From: Methanobacteriota archaeon
Lineage (GTDB): Archaea > Halobacteriota > Methanomicrobia > Methanomicrobiales > Methanoculleaceae
Reading direction: 5' to 3'
DNA: 64,000 bases
Assembly (NCBI GenBank): GCA_023393455.1
Contig: JAEWLJ010000001.1
Span: 110,597-174,596 of the forward strand
The notes under the pieces are model-generated. The model ran no database searches, was not told the DNA's origin, and saw only the letters and a program-made list of their open reading frames with translations. The first letter of the stretch is position 1. Each line of letters begins with the position of its first letter. This document shows, in pieces, positions 1 through 9,222 of the stretch. A program made the position numbers and the translations under genes.

Positions 1-377
1 GGCCCGGCCGAGAGCGGGAAGGCCAGCGGGACAACAGAGATGTGTTCCAGGTTCTCGGCCGAGTAGGTCTCGCCCCTCGTGCCGAGCATCCCGGTCGCCA
101 CGCTGACGAGCAGGATACCGCCGGCGATCTGGAACGCCGGGACGGTGATGTTGAAGATCGTGAAGATCAGCTGCCCGGTGAGGGCGAAGAAAGCGAGCAC
201 GATGAAGGCTATCTTCATGGAAGAATTGATGATCTGCCGGCATTCACACTCTGCCATCCCCTTGGTGAGCGCCGTGTAGACGGCAACCGTAGAGGCCGGA
301 TTCATGACGGCGACGATCGACGCGATCGCGATCAGGCTGAAACTCAGAAACTCGGCAAGTTGAGCGATCAGGTCCAT
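1..377 (-). CDS. MarC family integral membrane protein (5' part only; runs off the left edge)
   Basis: Only the first 125 or so codons are in the window. From the ATG at 375-377 the product begins MDLIAQLAEFLSFSLIAI and continues with an MNPASTVAVYTALTKGM segment and the hydrophobic stretch TGQLIFTIFNITVPAFQIAGG split over two membrane segments. The NPA motif and the FQIAGG-LL pattern are typical of MarC/UPF0056 proteins, roughly 200-residue inner-membrane proteins of uncertain transport function. A GGTGAT ribosome site lies about 6 nt before the ATG on the minus strand. The gene lies 60 bp after the stop of the unknown gene upstream and may be co-transcribed with it. Confidence 0.8.
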   Translation of the reverse strand, partial: MDLIAQLAEFLSFSLIAIASIVAVMNPASTVAVYTALTKGMAECECRQIINSSMKIAFIVLAFFALTGQLIFTIFNITVPAFQIAGGILLVSVATGMLGTRGETYSAENLEHISVVPLAFPLSAG

Positions 378-437
378 TCCGGATCACCACGCCTGAAGGT
401 CATGTAAGGAGGTATGCGCCCCGGTAACATAGGTAAC

Positions 438-1736
438 TTACGGTTTTTTGGCTGTAGAGGCAACTTTAGATTTTCTTCGCGCAGAGGTAACGTTAGGTTT
501 TTTTCGTGCAGGGGTAACGTTAGGTTTTCTTCCTGCAGGGGTAACGTCAGGTTTATTCTCTGCCGCAACCGCTTCGGGAACGTGAACAGCAGGGAATGCA
601 TCGAGGAGCGCACGCGTCAGGTCCGCACCGAGCGACGGCTGGACGGACTCGAGCCAGAGGAAGAATCCGGCCATATGGGGCGTCCGCCGGCTCTCGAACT
701 TAAACCCGCCGGTCCGGCTCGGCACCATTTTGAGATACTCCTTCTTGTTCCGGGTTCGCAGGTAGATGATCGGCCGGTACTCCGGGATGTTCACGGCCAG
801 GATGACCTTCGAGAACTCCTTCTGGATCGTCTCGGGGTCGTAGGTCTTCCCCTTGATCCTGATCGGGTAGCGGGCATCAAGCATCCGCATGGCGGAGGGA
901 TAGAGTCCCCCGAAGAGGACTTTCTTCACGATCGGCGGGACCTCGTCCGGGGTGCCGAGTTCCCCGACGCCTTGCTTCGAGGTGACGGCGGCGATGATGT
1001 TCTGCATCCGTTCGTCGTGCAGTTTCTTGTAGTCGAACGGCCGGCGGGGCGGGATATCGGTGATCGAGACCAATTTCGGGTGCCGGATCTGCCGTTGCGA
1101 GCTTTGTTTGAGATCCCGGGGTCGGATCAGGGCTTTCAAATCCTCGCAACTCGGGGTGGTGAGGAGGACGTTGTCGGGCTCCTTGAGGAGGCGGCGGACA
1201 ACAGCCGTCCGGGATATGTCGACCGAGGAGATGAGGAGGAACGGCACGGTCGGTTGACCGTAGAGGTAACCGAAGAGCTGCTTCTTGTAGTGGATCTCCG
1301 CCTCGAACTCTTTTAGATCGGCAGGGGAGGTGATGATCTCGCCGAACGTCAGCGCCCCGGTATGGTCGACGAGCACCATGTCGACCTCGGCGAGGTCCTG
1401 GCCGTTTCCCCGGACCTTGATATCACCGATGTTCGAGTAGAAGAGCCCGTTCTGCCCGAGTTGCGCGCGCTTGACCTTCGACGGTCCGTCGGCCCCCCGG
1501 GCCACGACGGAGCGGATGAGGTCGGTCCGTAGCGAGAGGTCGAGGGTCATCTCGTAGACGATCGCCTCAAACCACCGCCCTTCGGCGGTTCGCATCTCGG
1601 GAAGATCCTCGGAGAAGAGTTTTTTTCGATCTGCGGGGCGCAGGTGGCGCAGCGCTCTCATGATGATCGCCCGCGTCGGCTGGAGCGAGCTGAAGTTTTT
1701 GTCGAGCCACGTAATCATCTGTAACATTCGTTCCAC
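438..1736 (-). CDS. Conserved protein of unknown function with a degenerate nuclease-like motif and a basic repeat tail
   Basis: I do not recognise this 432-residue protein by name. Residues 1-385 look globular. Around residues 117-135 it reads EVDMVLVDHTGALTFGEI, which resembles the D-x(n)-G-x-L-x(3)-E-x-K core of NucS/PD-(D/E)XK nucleases. The usual lysine is absent (EIIT instead of E-x-K), so nuclease activity is doubtful. The last 40 residues are a Lys/Arg/Pro-rich tail of about four nine-residue units of the type KPNVTPARK, which could bind nucleic acid. The open frame starts at a GTG (1736). An ATG three codons later (1727) is an equally possible start, and no strong ribosome site separates them. 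Confidence 0.7.
   Translation of the reverse strand: MERMLQMITWLDKNFSSLQPTRAIIMRALRHLRPADRKKLFSEDLPEMRTAEGRWFEAIVYEMTLDLSLRTDLIRSVVARGADGPSKVKRAQLGQNGLFYSNIGDIKVRGNGQDLAEVDMVLVDHTGALTFGEIITSPADLKEFEAEIHYKKQLFGYLYGQPTVPFLLISSVDISRTAVVRRLLKEPDNVLLTTPSCEDLKALIRPRDLKQSSQRQIRHPKLVSITDIPPRRPFDYKKLHDERMQNIIAAVTSKQGVGELGTPDEVPPIVKKVLFGGLYPSAMRMLDARYPIRIKGKTYDPETIQKEFSKVILAVNIPEYRPIIYLRTRNKKEYLKMVPSRTGGFKFESRRTPHMAGFFLWLESVQPSLGADLTRALLDAFPAVHVPEAVAAENKPDVTPAGRKPNVTPARKKPNVTSARRKSKVASTAKKP
441..560 (-). repeat. 27-bp tandem repeat coding the basic C-terminal tail
   Basis: About four to five imperfect copies of a 27-bp unit (plus-strand core GGTAACGTTAGGTTTTCTTC) encode the nine-residue KPNVTPARK-type units at the end of the preceding protein. 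GGTAAC half-units continue just past the stop codon at 420-440, so the array may once have been longer or the stop may have moved into it. The units keep the reading frame and have coding-strand substitutions, so this is a protein repeat and not a CRISPR array. Confidence 0.8.
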
Positions 1737-1917
1737 ACAGCTTGGGTATTGCTATCGTATTGAGGACCGGATGACGGTCGGAGCACGTTCAGACATGGGA
1801 GTCTATCGTCTTGCAAGTGCTCATAGAGTTTCCGGTCTCCATGGCTATGAAATTACGCATGCATCACCACCACAAGGGGTGGCAATGTGATCGCCCGCCC
1901 GGGTCCTGCAGGACAGG

Positions 1918-3111
1918 TCACTCGTAGCGGAGCGCCTCGATGGGGTTCAACTGCGCCGCCTTCCATGAGGGGTAGAACCCGGCGACGATGCTTGTTCCGA
2001 TGCCGAAGGCCATCGCAAAGGCGACATAACCGATCACCACGGAGATGGGGATTCCCGCCTCCCCCGAGACGGCGAAGTCGGCGAAGAGGACACTTATGGA
2101 GGCAGAGGCATAGAAGGCGACCACCGTGCTCACGATGCCGCCGATGATGCTTCCTGTGACCCCGAGGAACAGGCTCTCGTAGAGGAACATCCGGAGAACC
2201 TCCCGTTTTCGCGCCCCGATACTCCGCATCAGCCCGATCTCCGCCGTCCGCTCCGTAACCGATATGATCATGACGTTCAAGATGCTCACGCTCGCGATGA
2301 GGAGCGACACCCCGCCGATACCGAGCAGGAAGACGTTCATGGCGTCGAGGGTCTCGTAGTAGAGCTCCAGGATCTCGCGCGAGTCCAGGATGTCCACGAC
2401 CTCGCTCCTGCGGTTGATCTGCTGGTCGATGGCGGCCTTAACATCCTCGATTGCGGAGAGGTCGCTCACCTTCACGACGACCCGGGTGTAGTCCTGTGGC
2501 CCATGCCGCTCCCTGTACCAGTCCTCCGTGACGATGATGGCATAATCGGGGTTGATGTCGATGCCCATCCCCCGCTCTGCCGCGACCCCCAGGACACGGA
2601 CGCTCTCGCCCCCGACCTCGATGCGGCTTCCCGGATGAAGGTTGAGTTCGTCGGCAAGGAGCGCGCCCACCATCACCCCCGACGACCTTGCCGGCGGGTA
2701 GAGACCCGCCTCCAGATCGATCAAGGATGGGATGTCAGCTGCGGGCATGGCATATATCGTCGCGAAGCCGCTCGTATCCCGCACCCGCAACCGGTCGGAC
2801 GCAACGATCATGGGAACGACGCGGTGCTCTCCCGCGGCCTTCTCTATCAGCCCAACGTTCTTCGTGGAGATGCTTGCCGCAAGGGCGCTTCGGGGATCGA
2901 AGGGGTCGCCGCTCGATGCCGCGAGGTGGGGGGTGACGAGCACGGTGTCGCTCACGTCCGCGACCATCCCCCCGACGAGCGTCGAGAGGCTGCTGCCCAT
3001 GATGCCGAGGGAGGCGATGGCGATGACACCGATGACGATGCCGACCGTTGCGAGGAACGACCGGACTCTGTGCCGCCCGAGGTTCCGGACCGCGAGATCG
3101 ATGAAGATCAT
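1918..3111 (-). CDS. ABC transporter permease, FtsX/MacB type (second of two)
   Basis: The product is 397 residues. It has an N-terminal membrane helix (around VGIVIGVIAIASLGIMG), a large MacB periplasmic-core-like extracellular domain (about 45-245), and three C-terminal helices of the FtsX domain with the signature SVTERTAEIGLMRSIGARKREVL. This is the topology of type VII exporters, mechanotransmitters that act on extracytoplasmic substrates. The open frame extends to a GTG at 3120, but a GGGGTG ribosome site 6 nt before the ATG at 3111 supports the shorter start. It lies 11 bp after the paralogous permease and closely resembles it, so the pair probably forms a heterodimer with the ATPase encoded upstream. 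Confidence 0.9.
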   Translation of the reverse strand: MIFIDLAVRNLGRHRVRSFLATVGIVIGVIAIASLGIMGSSLSTLVGGMVADVSDTVLVTPHLAASSGDPFDPRSALAASISTKNVGLIEKAAGEHRVVPMIVASDRLRVRDTSGFATIYAMPAADIPSLIDLEAGLYPPARSSGVMVGALLADELNLHPGSRIEVGGESVRVLGVAAERGMGIDINPDYAIIVTEDWYRERHGPQDYTRVVVKVSDLSAIEDVKAAIDQQINRRSEVVDILDSREILELYYETLDAMNVFLLGIGGVSLLIASVSILNVMIISVTERTAEIGLMRSIGARKREVLRMFLYESLFLGVTGSIIGGIVSTVVAFYASASISVLFADFAVSGEAGIPISVVIGYVAFAMAFGIGTSIVAGFYPSWKAAQLNPIEALRYE

Positions 3112-3122
3112 GCCCGGCACCC

Positions 3123-4322
3123 CTATTTCTGCCTCATCGCATCGACCGGGGCGAGGTTAGAGGCTCTCCACGCCGGGTAGAATCCGGCGGCGATACTCGT
3201 TCCTATACCGAACGCCATGCCGAAGATGATGAACCCGACCGCGCTCTGGTCAAAGACCGTGAAGTTCTCGCCGAAGGTCGTTCCGGTCGTGGCGACCTCG
3301 ATCGCGGCGACGCTGATCAGGTAGCCGAAGGCGGTGCTCAAGATGCCGCCGACGACGCTCCCGGTGACCCCGAGGATCATCGTTTCATACAGGAACATCC
3401 GGAGGATCTCCCCGCGCAGCACCCCGATGCTCCGCATGACGCCGATCTCTCTGATGCGCTCGGTCACCGAGATGTACATGACGTTCAAGATGTTGACGGC
3501 GGCTACAACGAGGGCAATCCCGCCGATGCCGAGGAGAAAGACCGTGATCTGATCGTATATCTCCTCGTACTGCCCGAGCATCTCGCGCGAGTCGGAGACG
3601 TCGACCAGATCCTCTCGCCGGTTGATCCGGATCTCGATGGCATCCTTTACGGCGTCGATCTGCTCCACATCGCCGACCCGGACGATGACCATCGGGTAGG
3701 AGTCCTTCGCCCCGAAGTGGCTCTCGTACCAGCCGTCGGAGACGACGATCGCGTAATCCGGGTTGATATCAAACCCCATCCCCCGCTCCGCGAGTACACC
3801 CGCCACACGGACATCCTCACCCCCGATCGCGATCCTCGAACCCGGGGCTATGCCATACTCCCGGGCGAGGTGGATACCGACGAGCGCGCCCGCCTGATTC
3901 TGCCGGAGATACTGTCCCTCCGCGAGATTGAGCAGGACGGGGATATCTCCCGGTTCGAGCCCGATGATCTGGGCATACCCGCTCTCACCGCGACCGAACT
4001 CAACCTCGTCCGCCCCCTGGAGCACCGGGATCGTCCTGTGTGGGTTTGCCGCCCGCCGGATCTCCTCGACCTCGCGGGCGGGGATGGCGGCGTCCACGGC
4101 CGTCCGCGGGTCTCCGGCGAAGGTCCCGCCGATCGCGGTGTGCGGCGTGATCACGACGGTATCCCCGACATCGGTGATGATGTTCGCGGCGAGGAGGTTG
4201 ATGCTGTTGCCCATGACGCCGAGAGAGGCGATCGCGACGACCCCGATGACGATACCGATGATCGAGAGCGCCGAGCGTATCCAGTGCCTCTGAAGGTTTC
4301 GTGCCGCGAGCGAGAAGAACAC
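3123..4322 (-). CDS. ABC transporter permease, FtsX/MacB type (first of two)
   Basis: This 399-residue paralogue of the next permease has the same plan: helix 1 (IIGIVIGVVAIASLGVMGN), a long extracellular MacB-like domain, and three C-terminal helices with SVTERIREIGVMRSIGVLRGEIL. It starts with GTG at 4322, sharing one base with the TAG stop of the ATPase gene, so translation is probably coupled. Two related but distinct permeases behind one ATPase suggest a heterodimeric exporter of the MacB/LolCDE class. The substrate cannot be read from the sequence. Confidence 0.9.
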   Translation of the reverse strand: MFFSLAARNLQRHWIRSALSIIGIVIGVVAIASLGVMGNSINLLAANIITDVGDTVVITPHTAIGGTFAGDPRTAVDAAIPAREVEEIRRAANPHRTIPVLQGADEVEFGRGESGYAQIIGLEPGDIPVLLNLAEGQYLRQNQAGALVGIHLAREYGIAPGSRIAIGGEDVRVAGVLAERGMGFDINPDYAIVVSDGWYESHFGAKDSYPMVIVRVGDVEQIDAVKDAIEIRINRREDLVDVSDSREMLGQYEEIYDQITVFLLGIGGIALVVAAVNILNVMYISVTERIREIGVMRSIGVLRGEILRMFLYETMILGVTGSVVGGILSTAFGYLISVAAIEVATTGTTFGENFTVFDQSAVGFIIFGMAFGIGTSIAAGFYPAWRASNLAPVDAMRQK

Positions 4323-4996
4323 TACGCCAGCCTCCCGTCCACGATCCGGATCGTGCGGCGAGCGTACGCGGCGACCCCCGGATCGTGGGTGACCATGATG
4401 ACGGTCTTGCCCTCCCGGTTCTCTGCCGCGAGGAGGTCCATGATCGCCGACCCGGTCTTCGAGTCCAGGTTGCCGGTCGGCTCGTCGCAGAGGAGAAGGT
4501 CGGGGTTGTTGACGAGCGCCCGGGCGATCGCGACCCGCTGCTGCTGCCCTCCGGAGAGTTCGGCCGGCTTATGGGCGAAGTGGGTCTCGGCGATCTCGAC
4601 GGCCGTCAGAACCTCGATCGCCCGGCGCCGGCTCTCCTCCCGGCCGGTGGTGAGAATGATCGGAAACTCGACGTTCTCGACCGCCGAGAGGAGGGGGATC
4701 AGGTTGAACTGCTGGAAGACGAACCCAATGCGGTCGCGCCGGAGCCGGGTGAGGTCGTCGTCGCTCATCTGAGAGATCTCCTGCCCGGAGAGGAAGATCT
4801 CGCCGCGGGTCGGGACGTCGAGACAGCCCATCATGTTCAGGAGCGTCGACTTCCCGGAGCCCGAAGGCCCCATCACGGCGATGAACTCACCCGGATCGAC
4901 GGTGAGGGTGACGCGGTCGAGCGCCACGACGGCGCCTGCAGGAAGGGGATAGATCTTGCTGACCTCCTCGAACCGGAGGATCGGCTCGCCGCTCAC
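4322..4996 (-). CDS. ABC transporter ATP-binding protein, LolD/MacB family
   Basis: At 224 residues this is the usual length for a LolD-like ATPase. Walker A is GPSGSGKST (about 40-48), the Q-loop region is FVFQQFNLIPLLSAVENVEFP, the ABC signature is LSGGQQQRVAIARAL (about 143-157) and Walker B is LLLCDEPTGNLDS. The Asn-Leu-Asp-Ser D-loop is typical of this family. It energises the two FtsX-type permeases encoded immediately downstream. The ATG at 4996 overlaps the stop of the surface-protein gene by four bases (ATGA), which indicates one operon. Confidence 0.95.
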   Translation of the reverse strand: MSGEPILRFEEVSKIYPLPAGAVVALDRVTLTVDPGEFIAVMGPSGSGKSTLLNMMGCLDVPTRGEIFLSGQEISQMSDDDLTRLRRDRIGFVFQQFNLIPLLSAVENVEFPIILTTGREESRRRAIEVLTAVEIAETHFAHKPAELSGGQQQRVAIARALVNNPDLLLCDEPTGNLDSKTGSAIMDLLAAENREGKTVIMVTHDPGVAAYARRTIRIVDGRLA

Positions 4997-6123
4997 CGCC
5001 GCCTCCGGACGTACCAGAGGGCCGCAAGGCTGGCGACGATGGCGGCCAGCGCCACGGCGGCAACGGCCACAATGGGTAGCCCGGTACCGGCGGTCTCCTC
5101 TGCGGTGCGGTTCTCGAGCGAGATCGGCCGTGTAACGGTGTAGGGGTTGCCGTCGTCGTCCCGATACCCGATGACGAGCGGGATCTCCTCCACGGTTCCG
5201 TCGGTCGTAAACGTCATCTCGAACGCCGAGATGTCGTCGGGATCGAGCGTCCCGACGACGTAGACCCGGAAGGGTTCGGTGGGCGTCGCGGGGGCGCCCG
5301 CGGAGATGACGACCGATCGGGCGGGCTCGAGCCCCGCGTTCATGACGTCGCCCGTCGCGCGGTAGGTGTCTCCTTCGACGGAGACCTCGACGTTGGTGAC
5401 GATGGGATCGGCCTGCCGTTTGTCCTCGCCGAACGCGACCGGCAACACGAGATCCGCGGTGTGAGTGTTGATCCCGTTGCGCCAGACCACCTGGAACGTG
5501 ACGTTCGTCTCGGCGGCCGGGGTCAGGTTGAAGGCAACGGTTCCGGACGCGTCAGGGGCGAGGGTGCCGATGAACGCGCTGCCCGGCGTGACGGAGAAGT
5601 CCGCGCCCCGGGGGATCACCTGGACACCTGAGGCGGCGTTCGACCGCGGGTTCGCCACCAGAACCGTGATGCCGACCGTCCGGGACCCGGAGAAGGTCTC
5701 GGGCCTCTCGAAGAACGACACCTCAAGCGGGGTGCCGTCGACCCTGACCGGAACCGGGTGGGTGAGGGTTCCGTTCTCCCGGAGATCGAGGGAGAAGCGC
5801 GGGTAATACGTCCCGCCCGGCACGTCCACCCGGATGGCGAAGGTGAACGTCCGGTTGAGACCGGCCCCGAGAGCCCCGACCGAGGGGTAGGGTTCGGAGC
5901 TCGGGACGACGCCGTCCTCGTAGAGGCGGGCGCCGCCGAGCGGGAGGGTGGACGAGCCGGTGTTCTGCACGGCAACCATCACAAAGCCCGTATCACCCGG
6001 CATCAGGACCTCCGGCTCGACCGCAACGGACGTCACCGTCACGTTGCCCTGCCCTCCCGCAACCGGGGAGACGAGAAGGCATACCAGGACGAACAGGATG
6101 GGGAGGAGACGACCAGGTTCCAC
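4993..6123 (-). CDS. COG1361/NEW3-type surface protein, probable extracellular partner of the ABC exporter
   Basis: The product is 376 residues. It has a signal peptide (LLPILFVLVCLLVSPVAGG), repeated beta-sandwich domains with the VMVAVQNTGSSTLP and VLVANPRSN style of CARDB/NEW3/COG1361 S-layer-like proteins, and a C-terminal helix followed by VRRRR, so it is anchored outside the cell. It is the first gene of the exporter operon and overlaps the ATPase gene by 4 bp. Archaeal MacB-like operons often carry such a protein, and a role as extracytoplasmic adaptor is inference from position. The start is a GTG at 6123 without an obvious ribosome site. Confidence 0.8.
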   Translation of the reverse strand: MEPGRLLPILFVLVCLLVSPVAGGQGNVTVTSVAVEPEVLMPGDTGFVMVAVQNTGSSTLPLGGARLYEDGVVPSSEPYPSVGALGAGLNRTFTFAIRVDVPGGTYYPRFSLDLRENGTLTHPVPVRVDGTPLEVSFFERPETFSGSRTVGITVLVANPRSNAASGVQVIPRGADFSVTPGSAFIGTLAPDASGTVAFNLTPAAETNVTFQVVWRNGINTHTADLVLPVAFGEDKRQADPIVTNVEVSVEGDTYRATGDVMNAGLEPARSVVISAGAPATPTEPFRVYVVGTLDPDDISAFEMTFTTDGTVEEIPLVIGYRDDDGNPYTVTRPISLENRTAEETAGTGLPIVAVAAVALAAIVASLAALWYVRRRR

Positions 6124-6254
6124 ACGGGAGAATGGAGAGAGCCTCTACTTCAACGTTATCCCCGCATCACCCCCGGGACGGCATAAGACCTTTGACGGCA
6201 GAGGGCGATATCTCTTGGAACAATCTTTCCCCCCGACGGGGTTCCGAGGAGACT

Positions 6255-7877
6255 ATGGGACTGAACAAGATCTACATCATCGGCCACAAGCAGCCCGACA
6301 CCGACAGCATCTGCAGCGTCATCGGCTACGCCGAACTCCTGAACCGCGCCGAGCCCGGGAAGTACATCCCCGCCCGGTGCGGGGAGGTGAGCCCGGAGAC
6401 GAGGTTTGCGCTCGATACGTTCAACGCCGAGGAGCCGGCCTACGTAGCGAGCGTCGAGCCCACCGTATCGGATATACCGCTCGATACCCGGAGCGCCCGC
6501 CAGGACGTCCCGACGGTCGACGTCGCCGCGCTGATGGACGACTACGACATGCGAAACATGCCGATCACAGACGGTGACGAGACCCTGGTCGGTCTCGTGA
6601 GCGAGTACGGCCTCGCCCGGTCCTACGTCAGAAAGAACCCCCGGGAACAGCTCTCGCTCATCCCGATGCCGCTCGAGACCCTCGCCCGCATCCTGGACGG
6701 CCGAATCGTCGTTTCGTCGCGCGAGGCGCTCGGGGAAGCCCGGGTTTACACCGTCATCGACGCCCTGCACGTCACCCTCTCCCGGTTGACGCCTGATGAC
6801 ATCGCGATCGTCGGGGACAACGAACCCGCCCAGCTCGCGCTGATATCGGCAGGGGTCGCCGCGCTCATCATCGCCGAAGGGGCGCCGGTGGGCGAGCGGG
6901 TGATCGACGCCGCGCGGACAAGGGGCGCCTCGGTGCTCGCGACGACGCTCGACGCCTTCAGCGTCGGGAAGATGATCAGCCTCTCTCTCCCCGCAAGCAT
7001 GATCATGGAGACCGACATTCCAACAGTACGTCTGGAAGACTCGCTTGAATATGCAAAGAGCGTCGTCTCGAACTCCAAGTTCAGGACGGCCTGCGTCGTC
7101 GGCGATGAGCGGCAGCATATCGGGCTCGTATCCCGGACGACGCTGATGCAGGAAGTCCAGAAGTCAGTGATCCTCCTCGACCACAACGAGTACTCCCAGG
7201 CCGTGGACGGGATCGAGCAGGCGGACATCCTCGAGATCATCGACCACCACCGCCTCGGCGCGATCTCTACCTTAAAGCCGGTGAGGTTCCTCAACGACCC
7301 CGTGGGGTCGACCTCGACGATCGTCGCGAACAAGTTCATCGAGGCCTGCGTGGAACCCACGCCGTCGACTGCCGGGCTCCTCCTCTCGGGGGTTCTCTCG
7401 GACACGATGGTGATGAAACTCTCGACGACCACCCCGGCGGATATCCGGGCGGCCGACTACCTCGCGGGGATCGCCGGGGTCGACCCGGCCGAGTATGGGC
7501 CGGAACTGATCCGGAAGGGCATGGACCTCGACAGCCTCCCGAAGGAAGAACTCCTCACCCGGGATATGAAGCGCTACAACCTCTTCGGGAAGAGCATCAT
7601 GGTCTCGCAGGTGATGGCGTCGTCGTTTGATTTCGCAGAGACCCACGCCACAGAGATCCGCAAGGAGATCGAGCGCCTCCGGACGACGATGGGGGTCGAC
7701 TGCTTCTTCGCCCTCTTTACGAACGTCTTTAGTAACGCAAGCGACCTCTTCGCCGCCGGGGACGAAGCCTGCATCGCCAAGATGGAACTCCGGGACCAGC
7801 CCGTCCGGCTCGAAGGCGTCATGTCCCGCAAAAAAGATTTCATCCCGAAGTTCGGGCATATGTTCCGGCAGATCTAG
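6255..7877 (+). CDS. ppaC: Manganese-dependent inorganic pyrophosphatase with CBS and DRTGG regulatory insert
   Basis: A 540-residue DHH-family pyrophosphatase that hydrolyses the PPi produced by biosynthesis. The N-terminal motif GHKQPDTDS (10-18) and later LLDHNE and IIDHH motifs supply the Mn ligands, and the C-terminal third is a DHHA2 domain. An insert of about 240 residues between the first two motifs contains a CBS pair (MRNMPITDGDETLVGLVSE) and a DRTGG-like domain, as in adenine-nucleotide-regulated CBS-PPases. The open frame extends to 6132, but GAGGAG just before the ATG at 6255 and homology to the family start fix this start. The neighbouring exporter operon diverges from it. Confidence 0.95.
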   Translation: MGLNKIYIIGHKQPDTDSICSVIGYAELLNRAEPGKYIPARCGEVSPETRFALDTFNAEEPAYVASVEPTVSDIPLDTRSARQDVPTVDVAALMDDYDMRNMPITDGDETLVGLVSEYGLARSYVRKNPREQLSLIPMPLETLARILDGRIVVSSREALGEARVYTVIDALHVTLSRLTPDDIAIVGDNEPAQLALISAGVAALIIAEGAPVGERVIDAARTRGASVLATTLDAFSVGKMISLSLPASMIMETDIPTVRLEDSLEYAKSVVSNSKFRTACVVGDERQHIGLVSRTTLMQEVQKSVILLDHNEYSQAVDGIEQADILEIIDHHRLGAISTLKPVRFLNDPVGSTSTIVANKFIEACVEPTPSTAGLLLSGVLSDTMVMKLSTTTPADIRAADYLAGIAGVDPAEYGPELIRKGMDLDSLPKEELLTRDMKRYNLFGKSIMVSQVMASSFDFAETHATEIRKEIERLRTTMGVDCFFALFTNVFSNASDLFAAGDEACIAKMELRDQPVRLEGVMSRKKDFIPKFGHMFRQI

Positions 7878-7887
7878 CCGCCGGAAC

Positions 7888-9213
7888 TCACTCGTCCTTT
7901 TTCTTGAGCATCCCGGCAGCGTAGCGGGCGAGCCCGTAAACGCCGTCGGTCGAGGGGTGGACCTCGACGATCTCGCCGAAGTCATCGACGGTGATGCCCT
8001 GCTTCATCAGGTAGCCGATATAGGAGAGGAGGAGCGACGCCCCGGGGACGGCGGCGGCCGCCCCAAGGAGCCGGCCGCTCCCGGGATCGACCCGGATCTG
8101 GGCAAGCCCCGCCCAGCCGCCCGCGACGTCCCAGAACGAACCGGGACCCGCAGGCGCGGGGGCCGAGAGGGTGATGCCTCCGTCGCCGCCGGCGGTCGCC
8201 GCGAAAGCGTAATCGTAGCGGAGGCTCATCCCCTGCGGGATGCCCTCGTAGTCCATGACGGTCTCGCGGCCGAGGATGTTCTCGGCCGCCACCACGCCCT
8301 CCCTCCTGGCCGCGGGGGTGAGGTAAGGCGGGCCGATGACGTCACCGGCCGCGTAGACGCCCGGAACGCTCGTCTGCATCCGCCGATCGACGATGACCGC
8401 CCCGTCCGGGCGCTTCTTGGGCCCCTGGAGCATCTCAGAGTTCGGGACAAGCCCGGTTGCAAGCAGCACGGCATCGGCCTCGATCTCCTCGCCACCTGCG
8501 AGAAGGACCGAGCGGACCCTTCCGCCGCCTTCGATGCTCGTAACCGGGGTCCCTTCGCGGATCTCGACCCCGGCAAGATCGCGCAACGCCGCGGAGCGCA
8601 TCTTCTCGTCGAGATCCCCGAGCAGCCCGTGCCGGGCGATGATATCGACCTCGACCCCGAAGGCATGGAATATATGGGCGAACTCCGCCGCCACCACTCC
8701 GCCGCCGATGACGACCATGCGGCGAGGGAGATCGGGCATGGCGGGGAGCGTCCGGTAGGTATGGACGCCGGAGAGGTCGGTGCCGGGGATGTCGGGGATT
8801 GCCGGCCGCGACCCGGTTGCCGCAAGGACTGCGTCCGCTCGCACCTCCTCGTCGCCGATGAAGACCCGGCTCCCCTCCAGTCGGCTCTCGGCCCCGTAGA
8901 CGATATCGACCCCCGCCCGGCGGGTCTCCGCATCGAGAACCGAGGAGAGTTTATCCTGGACTTCGCAGATTCGCCCCCGGATCGCCGGATAGGAGACGGT
9001 CGGCACTGAGTCGAGGATCCCGAGATCCTTCTGGGTTCTGGCAGACTCAATGAGCCGCGCAATGTCGTTCAAGGCACAGATCGTCATGCACCGCCCGTGA
9101 AGGCACTGTCCCCCGATGCTGCGCTGCTCGACGAGCCGGACATCCTTCCCCGCCTGCGCGAGGTGGATCGCTCCGAGCCTCCCCGCGGGCCCGCCACCGA
9201 TGACGACGATCAT
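7888..9213 (-). CDS. FAD-dependent pyridine nucleotide-disulfide oxidoreductase (lipoamide dehydrogenase-like)
   Basis: 441 residues with the glutathione reductase fold: FAD-binding GGGPAG at 6-11, redox pair in GGQCLHGRC (a Cys-x4-Cys spacing), NAD-binding VVIGGGVVAAEFA near the middle, and FAD-contact ATGLVPN and YAAGDV segments. The C-terminal dimerisation domain ends with EVHPSTDGVY in place of the usual HxHPTxxE, so one His and the Glu of the active-site dyad differ from lipoamide dehydrogenase. No 2-oxoacid dehydrogenase genes are nearby, so the disulfide substrate is unknown. GGAAGAGAT precedes the ATG. The gene lies 9 bp after the upstream conserved hypothetical gene and probably forms an operon with it. 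Confidence 0.85.
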   Translation of the reverse strand: MIVVIGGGPAGRLGAIHLAQAGKDVRLVEQRSIGGQCLHGRCMTICALNDIARLIESARTQKDLGILDSVPTVSYPAIRGRICEVQDKLSSVLDAETRRAGVDIVYGAESRLEGSRVFIGDEEVRADAVLAATGSRPAIPDIPGTDLSGVHTYRTLPAMPDLPRRMVVIGGGVVAAEFAHIFHAFGVEVDIIARHGLLGDLDEKMRSAALRDLAGVEIREGTPVTSIEGGGRVRSVLLAGGEEIEADAVLLATGLVPNSEMLQGPKKRPDGAVIVDRRMQTSVPGVYAAGDVIGPPYLTPAARREGVVAAENILGRETVMDYEGIPQGMSLRYDYAFAATAGGDGGITLSAPAPAGPGSFWDVAGGWAGLAQIRVDPGSGRLLGAAAAVPGASLLLSYIGYLMKQGITVDDFGEIVEVHPSTDGVYGLARYAAGMLKKKDE

Positions 9214-9222
9214 GATCTCTTC

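Noticed and set aside
425..565. Tandem repeats as a possible CRISPR array
   Set aside because: The units are contiguous without spacers and keep the coding frame of the upstream protein.
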